From the NCBI GenBank assembly GCA_038501785.1, contig JBAMJR010000154.1, positions 9,845,001 to 9,909,000 of the forward strand: a stretch of 64,000 nt of DNA, given 5' to 3'. This document shows, piece after piece, positions 46,669 through 60,248 of the stretch; position 1 is the stretch's first letter, and each line of letters begins with the position of its first letter. The notes under the pieces are model-generated. The model was not told the origin of the DNA, ran no database searches, and saw only the letters and a program-made list of their open reading frames with translations. The DNA is from Myoxocephalus aenaeus. Taxonomy: Eukaryota > Chordata > Actinopteri > Perciformes > Cottidae. Both the position numbers and the translations under genes were made by a program.

Positions 46669-49600
46669 ATGGACAGTCCACGCTGGTTGCCCCTGGAGTC
46701 AAATCCAGAAGTATGTGTCCTTGATACCTCTTCAAAGTTTATTGTTTTTAGCGAAGCCATTCATTCACAAGCATGTGAGGGCTAGCTAACTTGTTTAGCT
46801 AACGCTAGCAGTTAACAGCTAGAACAAAAGCTGAATGCCGGTGCGGCTGCTTTGCCAAATCCAAAAGAAATCCGCTTAATCATTTGTATTTAATCATTTG
46901 TATTTGTGTGGTTCCATTTCAGGTCATGACCAAGGTGAGAATCTCCTTCAGATTTAAATGTAACGCCAGATGGGTCTCAATAATGGGCGACATTAGAGGG
47001 ACAAGGCCTACCCAGCAACGATGCTACACCCAACGTAACGCGACCAGTAAACAGTCAAGCTAAGTTGGTGGACTTCCATGCGGCTGTCCGGGACATGTTG
47101 AGTAACATCTACCGAAACATGGCCTCTGGCCTGCGGGAGGGATTTCAAAACCATCCGAGTAAAGTGGTCGACGTTACCCCCCCCCCCCCGGATTAATCAC
47201 ACTCTGTGCTCTCCACGTTTAACAATGGGAAGAGGCTGGACGTCCCAGTTTGTGCCAGTTCATCAGGGTCACGTGGTCAAGCTCATACTGCACAGGTTAA
47301 CGAGGACCGATGCCGTTTGGTACTCATTATGAGGGGAGACAGACTGTGTTTACTTGGTACATTTCCACTTTATTCATTGCCAGTGTAACCAGTCCACACG
47401 CAGCAGGTCAGCTGTACATGGGAAATGGGTTCTTCAGCCACACTTTCAATTGTGCATATGGCAATTAAGTTTCCAAAACTTATAATTCAAGAGAAGTGAG
47501 ACCTCCCACGTCTTGGATAAGGCATAGCATCTGATGGGCGCTGCACCTCCACAGCAATCACCACCGAGCTGCTGCTTTACATCTGAGGTCAAAGAATGGG
47601 TTAATTTAACATAAAGTAACATGTTAGGATCAGCAATAAAAACCAATTGCACTACACACACCTAGAGGGAGATGAGAGGAAGAACTACAAAACCTGAAGA
47701 GAGACAAACACCAAATGGCACATACTATATCCTCAAAACTATTAGATTACAAACTTGTCTTTTTTTTGGAAATTGCCATTTTCTCTATACTTGGTACCAG
47801 AAATGCATTATTTATAGAGAACTAAAACTAACAGAACTTTAGTATGCCGAGTGTAATGACTTTAATTTACATTTTTATTGTATTATGTTCCGGACAGGTA
47901 TACGTTATATCCGGAGCCAGCTATTACATACAACCTCTTTGAGTTCAACTTGTCTACCTTGCTGAGATATATTCAGGTTAGCTTTACGTCTCTGTATGCG
48001 TACAAATGAACGCTCAGCTTTTTTTTGTAGTTCGTCAACTGCTTGGGAATGAAACCAACCTGGCAATTTGGAGATGTCTACGGATTGGATCCAGAGCTTC
48101 TCGGCATGGTGCCAAGACCAGCGTGTGCAGTGCTGCTTCTCTTCCCATTGACAGATAAGGTACTTCATACACATCTTTGGCGTAAAATGTATTCATACAA
48201 TTATGCATGCATGTTGTGGCTTCACAGTTTCTACACGTGTTGTACAGGATCATGTCCATGCGATAAGACTCAATGTTCAACAGCTTTCTCTTCTCTCCTC
48301 CTGTCCAGTATGAGGCTTTCAAGCAGGAAGAGGAGGAGAAACTCAAGGGAGAGCAACAGGAGGTCTCCCCTGACGTCTACTTCATCAAGCAAACTATCGG
48401 AAACGCCTGTGGAACGATAGGATTAATCCACGCAGTGGCGAACAACCAGGCCCGCCTGGAATTCGGTGAGTATTTATTCTGTTTATGTCCTGTTTGATTT
48501 TTCTGTACGCTCGATTTGGTCGTGTGAGTTGAAATTACTGTAAATTGATAATGTAACGCGACAGCCATTACATTTGGATTTTGATACATTTTGTGAAAAG
48601 TGTCTGAAAGCAAAACAATGATTTAATTCGTATCAGCTCACCGTTTTGTGTCACTTCGTAAATACCAGGAACAGATTGTATTTATCTGCCTTACAATACA
48701 TAATCTCCCATTACAATATAATTTGTTGACATTAGACGTGGACTGATAGTGGATTTTTAAACCCCTACACATTTTTGGAGTTTTTTTTTATGTCATGGAG
48801 CACTGCTTTCTGAAAATGAAAAGCAGTGAAAAAAATAAACTATCAGTTTCCCTTCAAGAATCTAATTGCACATTCCATTTAAGTTGATTTCATTTTGGAA
48901 AAACTGAAGGGCAACGTCGTTGTATAATTCAGCACAAAACTTTAAGATGCCATGCAAACACTTATTTAATGGGATTTCAAAGCTAGCAGGCAGATTACTT
49001 TATGGCTTTATGAGTGTATTTTAGCAGCTCCAAGTCCAAAAGATTACAGATAAAACCATCCATCAATTTCTAACATTTATTAATATTATTGTCGATGCTT
49101 TTTCAGCGTCGACGTCTTCGGTTACGCCGACGACTCACTCTGCTGTAAATGCAAACACAATTCTCTTTGGGAAACAGTTTTCTATAGATCTTACTGCATG
49201 TTGTCCTTTTGTCGCAGAACCCGATTCTTCACTGAAGAAGTTCATTGAACAAACTTCTAAAATGAGCGCAGAAGAAAAGGCAGCCTTCCTGGAAAAAGAC
49301 GAGGTAAGGAAGCACTGAAATCATACTTTTCCCTTCAGGATGTGGTGACGAAGCAAAGTGACGCTTCAGGGGTTTTCTTGATCAGTTTTTCACTTAATAA
49401 TTTTATATATATATATCTGATTTTTATCTGATTAACAGCGATTAATCGCATTATGCGCAAAATTCAATAATGAATTAAAAACTAGTGTATTGCACGCTTA
49501 TTTTTTAAAGTAATGTTATCAGAACAATATAACAGGCACTCTCGGAGCAACAGCAAGTTAACATACAGTTTATAAATCAGTTTTCTTTTTTTTCCTGAAC

Positions 49601-50754
49601 AGTACCAGAAGAAACATTTGTCTTTTATCAGGGAACAGCAGAAACAGTCTGTTCAGTAAGAACATGGACAAAAGAAGGAGTCGCTTGTCCCTCTAACTTC
49701 TTCTTTTGTCCATGTTCAGTTTGTTGCAGTTCTAATTCAGCAGCACTTTGCTGGACTGTTTGAAGGCCCACAACTGTTCTGCATTGTGCCAGGACAGTGT
49801 CCAACGCACTGTTCTGCAGAGACACTGACCGAGTGCTGGAGAGTGTGCGCGGCGCAGGGACGTGTCAGATGTCACGCAGCAGATTCTTTAAGCCTTTAAG
49901 TGTTACTTCAGGCTCGTAGTACTCCGTGATGAGACAATTCCAGTTTGCAGTGGTTACAAATAGCTTTGCTTTTATCAACTACGTCGTCTGGGAGATATTT
50001 AAAATAAAAATGACCATTTAAAAGTGCAGTACCTGTGTGCTGCAGTGTTAACCCCCTCCCAATGCTAAAAAAACAACAACATGCTGTTAACTCATGATTT
50101 TTTGTGTGTGTGTGTGATGGCATAACGCCCACCAGGCACCACTGCGTGCGCTCATTGTCTCTTCTCCCTCCCGTCTGTTTCAGAGTATACGCGTTACACA
50201 TGAATCCAGTGCACAGGAGGGCCAGACGGAGGTTTGTTTGGACTTTTAGTAGAAGAAGGATGCTTCAGAGAGCAAGAACACCTTTTTTTGTTGATTGAAT
50301 GTGTTTAACTTGGAATCACTGTCTGTTTTAGGCCCCAAGTTTAGACGAGAAAGTGAACCTGCATTTTATAGCTTTTGTGAATGTCGGCGGACAGTTATAT
50401 GAACTGGGTGAGTTGACTCTTGTCCCATCCAAAATATTGAGCAGCATTTGTCTCGTTGATGATGATTACTCAAATCCGCTTTTTATTTTATATTTTTGTA
50501 TAAATCTAGATGGCCGGAAGCCTTTCCCTATCGTCCACGGGAAAACCTCAGAAGATAGTTTCCTGGAGGTAAGACGGCACAGAATACAACAGACCAATAA
50601 CATGAAATAAAACATATTGTCTCTGGTTGAGTTGCAAGTCACCGTGTGTTGGATTTCCCCGCAGGACGCTGCAAAGGTTTGTAAGGTCTTCATGGCTCGC
50701 GACCCTCAGGAGCTGCGCTTCACCATCATTGCCCTCTCCAAAGATTCCTACTGA
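46669..50754 (+). CDS. uchl3: Ubiquitin carboxyl-terminal hydrolase isozyme L3, 9 coding exons
   Basis: Coding exons: 46669-46710, 46923-46934 (12-bp microexon), 48031-48159, 48309-48465, 49218-49303, 50184-50231, 50332-50407, 50510-50568, 50665-50754. They total 699 nt, 232 residues plus TGA (human 230), all phases fitting. UCHL3 is a cytosolic cysteine protease that removes small adducts and processing tails from ubiquitin and NEDD8. The active-site residues fall at the same numbers as in human UCHL3: Q89 and C95 in KQTIGNACGTIGLIHA, H169 in VNLHFIAF, D184 in LYELDGRKPFPI. The crossover-loop region is present (RVTHESSAQEGQTE). The start MDSPRWLPLESNPE matches the family N-terminus. The C-terminus is FTIIALSKDSY, a little longer than human. 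The enzyme should be active. Confidence 0.96.
46984..47193 (+). other. Unexplained 70-codon open segment in uchl3 intron 2
   Basis: It is open from 46984 to TAA at 47194. It reads KLVDFHAAVRDMLSNIYRNM, then ASGLREGFQNHPSKVVDV, and ends in a 13-C run coding Pro. The amino-acid mix looks coding. It has no good start codon and I do not recognise the family. After the C run another frame stays open to about 47330, as in a decayed gene with a frameshift in the homopolymer. It could also be chance or a piece of a transposon. Confidence 0.25.
49660..49717. repeat. 21-bp stem hairpin in uchl3 intron 5
   Basis: GAACATGGACAAAAGAAGGA(G) at 49660-49680 pairs with 49697-49717 at 20 of 21 positions; the loop is 16 nt. 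Confidence 0.85.
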
Positions 50755-51212
50755 GGAAGCTCCCTTGTAAGAAAAACATTACTGCCAAACATTCTCAAAG
50801 TGCTGACTTCATTGGACATTTTTTTTCTCCCCCAAAATACTTGCAGGGAAAAAAAATCTAAAACATCAGGGGTATCATTCTGAAGTAATGTAAAAAAGAA
50901 ATTTATGAATCTGAGTGCTGCTAAAAGTATTTCCTGTTAAGATCAAAATCTTCCCGCTGAACCCTCTAACTGTAAAACAGATATCAATCAAGAAAGAAAT
51001 TGACAAAAGATTCCTCAGCTTAACTTCTTTCTTCTTTTTTTTACTCCGGGTTCAATGAGACATGCTGCATGTAGTGATTTTTCCTTTTGATCATGTGACC
51101 ACCCACATGGTCAAAACCAGCTGACAGCTCCTGTAAGTGAGGCCAGCTGGAAAATGCAGACTGTACATGGAAGGTGCCTACATTTTTCTAATATGATTTA
51201 CAAAATCTGTCA

Positions 51213-51218
51213 AATAAA
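51213..51218 (+). terminator. uchl3: Candidate poly(A) signal of uchl3
   Basis: AATAAA lies about 460 nt after the uchl3 stop (TGA at 50752-50754). The sequence in between is AT-rich and non-coding, as expected for a 3' UTR. Confidence 0.5.
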
Positions 51219-51239
51219 AAGCAAATTTCTGAAACCCTA

Positions 51240-52648
51240 CTTGTGTTGATCTTCTTTGTCACACAAACATCGTAGTTATCTATCTATCTATCTCTATCTC
51301 TATATCTCTCTCTCCCTCTCCCTCTCCATCACCGCAAGAGCAAAGACAGGGACTTCTTGTGTTGTATCTATGCTACTTATATCTCTAACATGACTTATGT
51401 TTGTTCTGTGATCACTCAAATAGCAAAATGAGATTAAATTAATAAGAGATGTGGAACCTGCTCTAAAAGCTGCAAATCTATCCTAATTTGACTGAATATG
51501 TCATTATATGACATCAGTGGGTTGACATGGAAGCAGAACGTATTGTTGCTGGTCACTGGAGAATAATCTGAACCGCTCTGTCCACATGTTCAGGTGTTTT
51601 AATATATCCAATGTGTTGTGTTTTGTCACATAATCAATGGTTTTGTATTTACAATTTTAGTCTGCAAAGTAATTGTTTTTAAATAAATGTAGCAGGGTAT
51701 GAAACGCATTCCCTTCTGAAATGTATTGGAGTATAAATATAAAGTGCAGTCAGGTACTGTTGATTTTAGTTTAAAGTTGCAGCAACAGTTCTGTTTCTAG
51801 GCCCTGCATTGCACCCGAGCCGCCACTGGGTGGCGCTGCAGGAGAGCGTTTCCTTTTAGGAGAATGGGCCGAACTCCTCCAAGTTGAAGAGTTTACCCAA
51901 GGACTTCACTTTTACTATATTTGTTTTAACATTTTATGAATCTTTTCATACTCATCGGGTCCACAGATTTCCAAAATTGGTACATTGTTGACCCGAGGAA
52001 CTGTAATGTGAGACTTGTGTGTGTGTCCTGGTTATGAAGGTCACTGCGCTGTGCTGCGGACTGTACACGGTCAGCAGTGGAAACTAAATCAAAGACAAAA
52101 AAAACAAAAAAACGGATCAAAATAATCCCCCAGAGAGGGAAATAACGGGCCAACTCAAGCGTGCGCACCTGGAAGCCGCTCTAAAGGACCCGTAGGTGGT
52201 CCTCGGACCCCACTTTGAAACCCCCTGCCACCGCTGCCACCGCTGAAACTTAAACCAGAAGTGAACCTCTCCTGTCAGGGACGAGGTGTGAAGAGCTCGT
52301 TTAGTCGGAGTGTCGGAACACAAAGCGCTGCGCGCGCCACAGGTGTGCCGGATGAAAGGAGCCGCCACACCGCGGCGGAGGAACTACGCGCCGTCCGTTC
52401 CACCTTGCGCTGAGGCGGGCTGGGTGCAAGCGAACAATAGGAGGCATTTTTCATGAATGAGTAGTGTGATTACACGTTTGACCGGCGGTGCTCTAGATGG
52501 CGTGACGAGTTCTTTTCTTTTCTTTTTGAAGTGCGTATGTTATTGTGTCTGCTGCTTTGGACTGCCCCCACATTTGATGTCCCCGGACTTTATATGTAGG
52601 AACCCGTTCGGTCCCGCCGTGTGCAGCTCGGATAATAACGTTACCGCG
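51240..52648. promoter_or_regulatory. Spacer between uchl3 and lmo7, including the probable lmo7 promoter
   Basis: 51240-51900 is AT-rich with a TATC run at about 51278-51305. From about 52150 the DNA becomes GC- and CpG-rich up to the lmo7 start, typical of a vertebrate promoter. No gene is seen. Confidence 0.4.
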
Positions 52649-55297
52649 ATGGAGTGGCGCGAGCGGTCCGCCGTCAGCTGCGACGAAGCCTACGTGGAGG
52701 CGCAGAGGTGGATTGAGGTGAGGAATAGCTTTTTTTTTTAAACTCTCTTAACAGCTTTCTTTACACTTACTGACTGGAAAACCACAGACGGGGTGTGATC
52801 GAATTGTTGAAGTGCTGTGGTCACAGTATCAGTTCAGGGAAACAGGTGTTTTTCGGTGGATTTCTTCAGTTTAAAGACGTTTTGAAGAGGCTGTGGCTTC
52901 TTCTGACACCATGGAGAGCTGAGGTCTACTTCCCTGATTTAAAGCCAAGTTTGGGGTTCAAAGCTCAGCTGCTTGAACCAATAAAGAATCCAGATAAAAG
53001 TACGGAACAACAGCTTCATGGAGCCATGCGTCACCTTTGACCTCCTGTATAATAGAGTCGACGTGTATTATTTCAGCCACTTGAAACCGCGTAGCTTTAA
53101 ACTACTCCAAGCCTTAGCCATGCCCTCTATCTCACCTGTTCTCGGCGTACAGGTGGATTTGAGCCCATTCATCATCAGCATCATCATTGTTTGCACGCTG
53201 CTTCCTGTTTTTTTGTCAGATCTTGCCTCTTACCGGCTCATCAGTGTCTTTAATGTTTCCTCTTTGAGGCTACAGTTTCAAGCATGGGAGAAAATCCGCA
53301 GAGCAATTAAGGAAAAGCCATCTATGAGTGATCCTCGTATAGTCTCACACACACGCCTTCTGTATACAGAGTGATGCATGCGCTGGGTTTGGTGTTCCCA
53401 TGCGCCTCCTTTGTGACACATGCTATGGAATGCTCTGTCATAACATATGATTGTATATATCTCATGCAGACAGAACACTTACATTGCTGCTCCATGTGTC
53501 TAATGAATCACAAAGGAGAAACAAAAGTAGACACACTTTATGGCCCGTGTGCTATTTATGATACATTCAGTTAAACGTGCCATGCACATAGAGTAGAGGT
53601 TTAGGAAAGTTATTCCCTTTCTGTATAAAAATGCTTTTTATGGTCATAAAGTTTCCTATTTCCTCGTGCATGAAATCAAAATGCAAAACTGCCCCCTTTT
53701 TTAAAAACAAGTCCCATTTCATTTAAAAAAATGTCAAATCATTTAAAGTTTCCACTCAACCGCCCGCCAGACTCTCATTCTCTCTCTCTCTCTTTTTTCT
53801 ACTAGCGAGTGAAATTATGTGTCCTCATCTCGCAAATGCTCTTCCCAGCAGGGTGGCGCGGAGCCGCTGGAGGGGCAGCAACTAAACAAATATTGTTCTC
53901 ATTTCACGCGGGGGGGGATCTGAATTCTTCCGATGTGACATCAGTGTCTCTCGCGCTCGCACACTGGCCCATTGTGGCGGCTTACCTCGTGCGCCGCGGA
54001 GGGGGGGCGGGGGGCATGATCTCAGGCAGGAGGATTAGGGGGCTGAGCAGGAAGCGAGTTGAAAAGGTAAAAGGTGCAGGCCGAGTGTATCAACAGCGTC
54101 GGTATGAGAGTAATGGAAACACAGAGACCGCATTCTGGCACGGTTGACCCTCTGAGACGAAGGTTTGTGGCTCTTGGATTCTGCCACTGAATGATTAACA
54201 AACTGCTCTGGCTTCACAGCGCTTTAAACAGAGGCATGTGTGCGCGGCGAGGTTGGTGGTATTGTTATATAAAAAAATAAAAAGAGCAGTAGACTAAATG
54301 GTCTGGAGCCTGTCACATGGACACATTCCTGCATTAGCCGCTGCCATGGCTGTGAACGGAGCCGGCGCAGGGCGTCGCGTCCCTCGACCGCAGGGCCCTG
54401 CCTGCATGTGGAAGAATGGAGGGCCTTGTTAATTGAATAGGGGAAAGTGTGTAAGTGTTGACCAGCACGGAACAAGAGGCAGTGTTCGTGCAACTTACAG
54501 GTCAGAAGATCATGCACAGCACAAACCAGCTCAAGTCAGCCATCTAATTAGTGCTGTTCTATTAGATGTTATGACGTATTAATACACGTGTCATGCTGCA
54601 ATAGTCAGGCACATCATGCCAGTCTTTTTTCTTTGGTTTTCGTAAAATGTCAGGAAACACCCCACGCGCCTGTCCTCTGCAGAAGACATTTCTGGAACAA
54701 TTAGTGCATGGGGTCCGCACTAAACCCTTGAGTACTGATTTGCCTCGGTGCCCTGCATGAATAAACAATAGTTGTGGTCACGGACGCAGAGAAAATCCTC
54801 AATTCCTCTGATTGTGTGTTCTACCGAGACGTTACTCTCGGGTTCATTGCAATAATAGTGACAATAATTCATTTCACGCACGCATCGGAGCACCTGAAGA
54901 GCCCGAAAGGAATTCTGAAGGCCCACATTCTTGAGGGGAGCGAAGACGGGGTTTACAGGAAGGCAAGCTGGGTTTAAAAAATCAAATAATCTGCCCCCTT
55001 TGCCTTCAGGCGGGCAGTTAATACTAATGATGACGAGAAGGGGAGAAAACTGCTCTGTTACAGCCGGCTCAGCGTGAGCTTCAATGGGTCGGGGGTCCGG
55101 CCTTCCACACGAGGACTGATAGATATCTTGATTACCACGTTCACTCGGTTTCTTTTCAAACACCTTGAGCGAGCTCCAGTGGAAGAGGGATGTTTGTAAC
55201 CTCCTGCATGCTTGTTGTTTGCGTGCATGTATCCCAGCTGCATGCACAGAACAGCAGGGGTCAGGATTCCATATGCCAACTGTACCGTGGACTTAGT

Positions 55298-55341
<44 letters not shown>

Positions 55342-56368
55342 TGTGTTCGTCTGTCTGCGCTCCCAGTATTCAGCGTCTGCTTATGTTTTGTATTTTTGTC
55401 AACAAAGGAGGAGCAGGTAACAATGGCTTGATCGCATTCTGCAAATACATGAGCGACTGCAGACAATGTGTCAGAACTTATGGTCTAATTCCACTGGAAT
55501 GATGGGTATTCAAGGCCATCTCCGGTTTCTCCTCGCCGTCACAAAATGACAGCCTGTATTTAGCCGTCCCAGCTTTTGTCCCTTTCCCTTCAAAGGGAAA
55601 AGGATCATCCGATCAAATGGTTCTTGAGACCCGTTGGACTTGTTTTGCTGTGTGTGTGTGTGCGCTTTGGTTAATGCCAACTGTCGGTAATGTAAATGAA
55701 AGACTCAAAGTCAAACACATGGCGCTGTGAATAAGGGCGGTGAAGTGTTTTTCATATTTCATCAGTAGTTGTTCGGCTGGTTTGTATGACTGGGATCATT
55801 TAGCATAACATCTCAGAAACTGGTTTCAGTGTAATGTGTTGGAAAGCCAGGCCGTGGGCCAAGTGATTAGTGTTTGGGTCGGATCCAGATCTCACAAAGG
55901 TTTTCCACAAGTTGCAAAGCATTTATGAGCGTTCTACAATGCAACAATTGCATGCACTATGCATAAATATCTCAGGTTTTTGTTTGTTTTCATGCACATC
56001 CAGATTTGTTGAACCTATGAATGTCTTCTGAAAGAATAAAATATTGAGGATTGTGCAGAATTGGTAGAAGCTGACACTCTAATTGTGTTGTGTGTGTGAT
56101 TTGGCAGCGCAGGTGCTGATTGATCAAGGCGTTGATGGTGGAAACATTCCAACAAAACACAACAGGAAGTTTGAGTTAGGGAAGGGGCCATCAGCGTGAA
56201 TTTGACATCCCATTAAAAAAAAAAGCTGCAGTTGCACATGAAAACGATGTCATTATTGCCTTTTTAAAGGAAATGCAGATTGCATGAAGGAAAGGCTCCA
56301 CTTTGCAGATGTTGACAACAACACAGAGAGTTTAGTGTTGCGTTTACGATCCAGAATGCTTGCCCTTC

Positions 56369-56435
<67 letters not shown>

Positions 56436-57735
56436 GAGATCAGGGGAAAGGCACAGTGGCGTGTTCCTGCAGCGCTCCAGATGCTCTCGTGGTCTTTCGG
56501 GACGGCCTGGCTCCGGCGCAGGTTTAGCGACACCAAGTCCAGGGTGGCGAGCCTGATACCTGAAGGCTCAACTCTGTCCCAGAGACACTGGCGGAGCTCA
56601 AAGGAAATACCTCTCACTTCCTCTGCTACTGTTCTCAACATCCTAGCTTTCTTCTCCAACGTCCCCACCCCATTCACACACAAACACACTCACACACACA
56701 CACACACACACAATCACACACTAACTCCCGCCTCCTCTCCTCACCCAACCCCTCTCGCTATTTCACTCATTGTTTTTGCATCCCTTTTTTCTCTCCTTTC
56801 TTTCCAGGCAGTAACCAATAAAACATTTGGGAGCAAGGACTTCCGATCAGCGCTGGAGAATGGAGTTCTGCTGTGCGAGTAAGTACTTTCCCCAGGCGCC
56901 TCTCTCTCTCTCTCTCTGGAGCCATTCATTCCCGTGGAAGCCCTCCTGCTCTCCTCCAGGTTCTGCACTCCGCCGTAAGTGTTGCTGATCTTTCCCAGGC
57001 AGAGCAACCGCCCCCGTCTGCCGGGTCGCTGTTTGTTTGTCAGCCTCACAGTGTTCCCAGACGGCACAATGGGGCTGGTATTGTGCGGTCATTGGATGTC
57101 TCCGGTGTCGGATCTGCCCTCTGGGGAGTTGCTTGAGGATGCGCAGCGTGATCTGTTTCAAGAGGACTTTGTGTTTGACAGATGTCCCAGATCTGTTGAG
57201 CGCCATCCTTCACTTTAACGAGGAGCCGTGTGAGAGTCAGAGGTGTAAACGTATCTCTGCCATAAGTGGACGTTTAGTCACCCGTTGGTTTGTGGAAGGA
57301 CGTTTTGAAGCCTCGAGTTCTGCGTTTTGGCCGTCACCATCTTGGATTTTTGCAACCAGTCAACGGAATTGAACCTATTTGGATGATGGAGAGACGCCGT
57401 GTACGGCGCTGGTAGACCTGTCAATCACAGTAAGCCCGCCCTAAAGCATCCCCTGCTTTATGGTCTATTTGACTCTAAATGACCATAAATTGCTCAATGA
57501 AACATCATGTTGTATTGAAGAAGACTTGAAACTAGAGATTGAGACATAAACTCATGTTTACAATGTTTACTGAGGGAATAAATCAAGAGTTAGTCATTTT
57601 CACTTCCACACAATCAGAGGAGTCTCCCCCTGCTGGCCAGGAGAGAGAATGCAAGTTTAAGACACTTAAACCAGCATTGGCTTTTGCATCGATTCACTGA
57701 CTGCTCTTTAAAGACTTGTGGCTTCTCTCAGATCA

Positions 57736-57821
<86 letters not shown>

Positions 57822-60217
57822 CGCGTGTGTGTGTGTGTGTGTGTGCGCGCACGTGATAGGGTTAGCATCATGTCCTTTTCTTACACATAAGCGTGTGTGT
57901 GGGCCGGACACACGGGATGGGATTTGCACGCATCAGCGGGAAGCTGTAATTACCAGCGGCCCGTGCAGAATCTTTCTCAACCTCAATCAGCATCGTTTCG
58001 TAGGAGACAGCCCCTCGTTCTGCTGAGCCGGCCCTGACTCCGCTGATTGCAGGGGGGCTGTCGGTGTTCCCTCAGCGCGAGGAAGAGGCGGACCGAGATT
58101 AACATCGCCTTCACCTAGATGCTCGGCCTCCGGTCCCATTGTGTAGCGGTTATCACAGCTGCTCGGAGAGGAACGCTTAGTGCGGGTCGCACACATGATG
58201 ACATCCCTCTTGGCTTACAGTGTGTGTTATCTGATCACACATCACCGCTTTCTATTGTTTCACCGCTAAACGGCCAACTTAAAATCACATTCCTGCTGCA
58301 TTCTTTCTCTGCATCTATTGTCAAGCCACACACAATACATCCCGCCTGCGCTGAGAGAGCTGAAGAAACACTTGAACATGTGTTTTCTTTAAAAACAACA
58401 GAAAGATATTTTCACTTTCTAAATGGCAGATTAAGATGTTCAATAGAAAGCTAATGGCCAAATATGAAACATGTTGCACTGATTAAAAACCCCAACAGAA
58501 TACAAAGTTGTTCATATTAGTTGACCAATCCTGTAATAACGATTCAAGCTGTTCAAGCTGCAACGATTAGTCGATCATTGGCAACGGTTTTGGTCACTGA
58601 TTGGTTGTTTGAGCTGCTTTTGAAAAACCTTTGAGGGTTTCCATCTTCTCAAATGGGAGAATTTGCTCCCGTTTCTCTTCTTGTGTTATAGAAAATGTAA
58701 TATGTTTATGTTTCGGGCTGATGGTTGGACAGATTAAGACATTTGTTCTAATTGTGACAACATTTTGCACTTCTGGTGTTTTATAATCTATAGATCAGGC
58801 GATTATCATGCATTTGAGGAATTATAGGAGCAAAACTTACTCAGATTCATCTGCTGATTAAATAATCAGCAGATGAATCTGAGTAGGTTTTGCTCCTATA
58901 ATTCTACTTTGATTTAACTTGTAAATGCATGTAAAATATTTACATTGTGGCATTACTTCTTTTACTTAAGTAAACTAATATTTTTTACTTTTTCTTCATT
59001 CATTTGAGGGATTTATCGGGATTTTCTTTTCCCTCTTGGCTTTAGGAATCCCTTTCAAAGCCCTTTGAATTACACCATCGTCTATGAAAAACAATAACAC
59101 TTTTTCTGAGCGGTCCGTGGTGATTTCAGGGTTGTTCCAGGAGCCAGTGTGTTTACATCGCGGTGCCGCACTCACCATTTACTAAAACGAAGCCAGGTGG
59201 CCGCCATTAAACAAAGTCGTAAACACACAACACTCAGACTTTGCAACACGTTGTGTTCATTCCTTGTTGGTTAGACCAGACGAGTGCTTTCACTTCCCCT
59301 GATGCTCTCCCTCTCTTTCTTCTGCTCGCAGTCTGATCAACAAGATCACGCCTGGTGTCATCAGGAGGGTCAACAGGCTGCCCACACCTATCGCTGGACT
59401 GGTGAGTCTCTCTTTATTCAGCTTGGATGTGAGGCATGTATATTACATTTAAGGGGAGGTAGAATATTTAACTCATGGATATCTCCGTGAAACTGCCCCA
59501 ACTGATTACTCACGTTTGCTACTGTTTAAATATGCCAATGAGGCGTTATCTTATCAAATATGAGCTAATTTGCATTTATTTCCCGAACAGAAATGTGAAC
59601 ATTGGATAAAGCCAAGTTCAAAAGTCTCTTGAACTCTCTTCGTATCACTCCATAAATAAGAAATACTGCTAAAAAAAACACCTTTTTGTCATATTTAAAT
59701 AAAAACCTTCAGAATATAGATATTGAAACTGGAAAGTTTGGTGTATAGTGCTACTGAAGTGGAGATTTATGGCTTTCTGAATTTCCCCAATGCTGCACAG
59801 AAAATAAAAAATGGATGACTTCCTGTTGGGTTTGCGGTATGGCTCCAAGAGGCTTTATAGTCTGGACATGATACATATGCCTCTGTGGAATTGCTAAAAA
59901 ATCCTGGGAGGTGATGCAGGAAAATAAGGTCCTGGGTCCAAGAAAGTTGTAATAAAAGAATATTTAATAAAAAGTGATAGACAGACAGCTTATGCTTTCG
60001 ATCGAGCTCCTCTTACTCCACCAGCGAACACCACGGGCACGCAGGTCCGAGTCGCTCGCTAGTAGCCGGAAGAAGAGAACGCTCCTCCTTCATACAGTTA
60101 ACTTTATATCATTCATGGAGCCTAGAGCCCTCCCTCTCATTAACAGTCCGGCGTACACACCTCTGGTTGTCGCTTAACTCGCTATTGGCCCGCAACTAAA
60201 GTGACGGAGCCCCGTCC

Positions 60218-60248
<31 letters not shown>

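Noticed and set aside
53809..54147. 112-codon plus-strand frame in lmo7 intron 1
   Set aside because: Composition driven by a G run; no homology recalled and no acceptor/donor pair in phase with lmo7.
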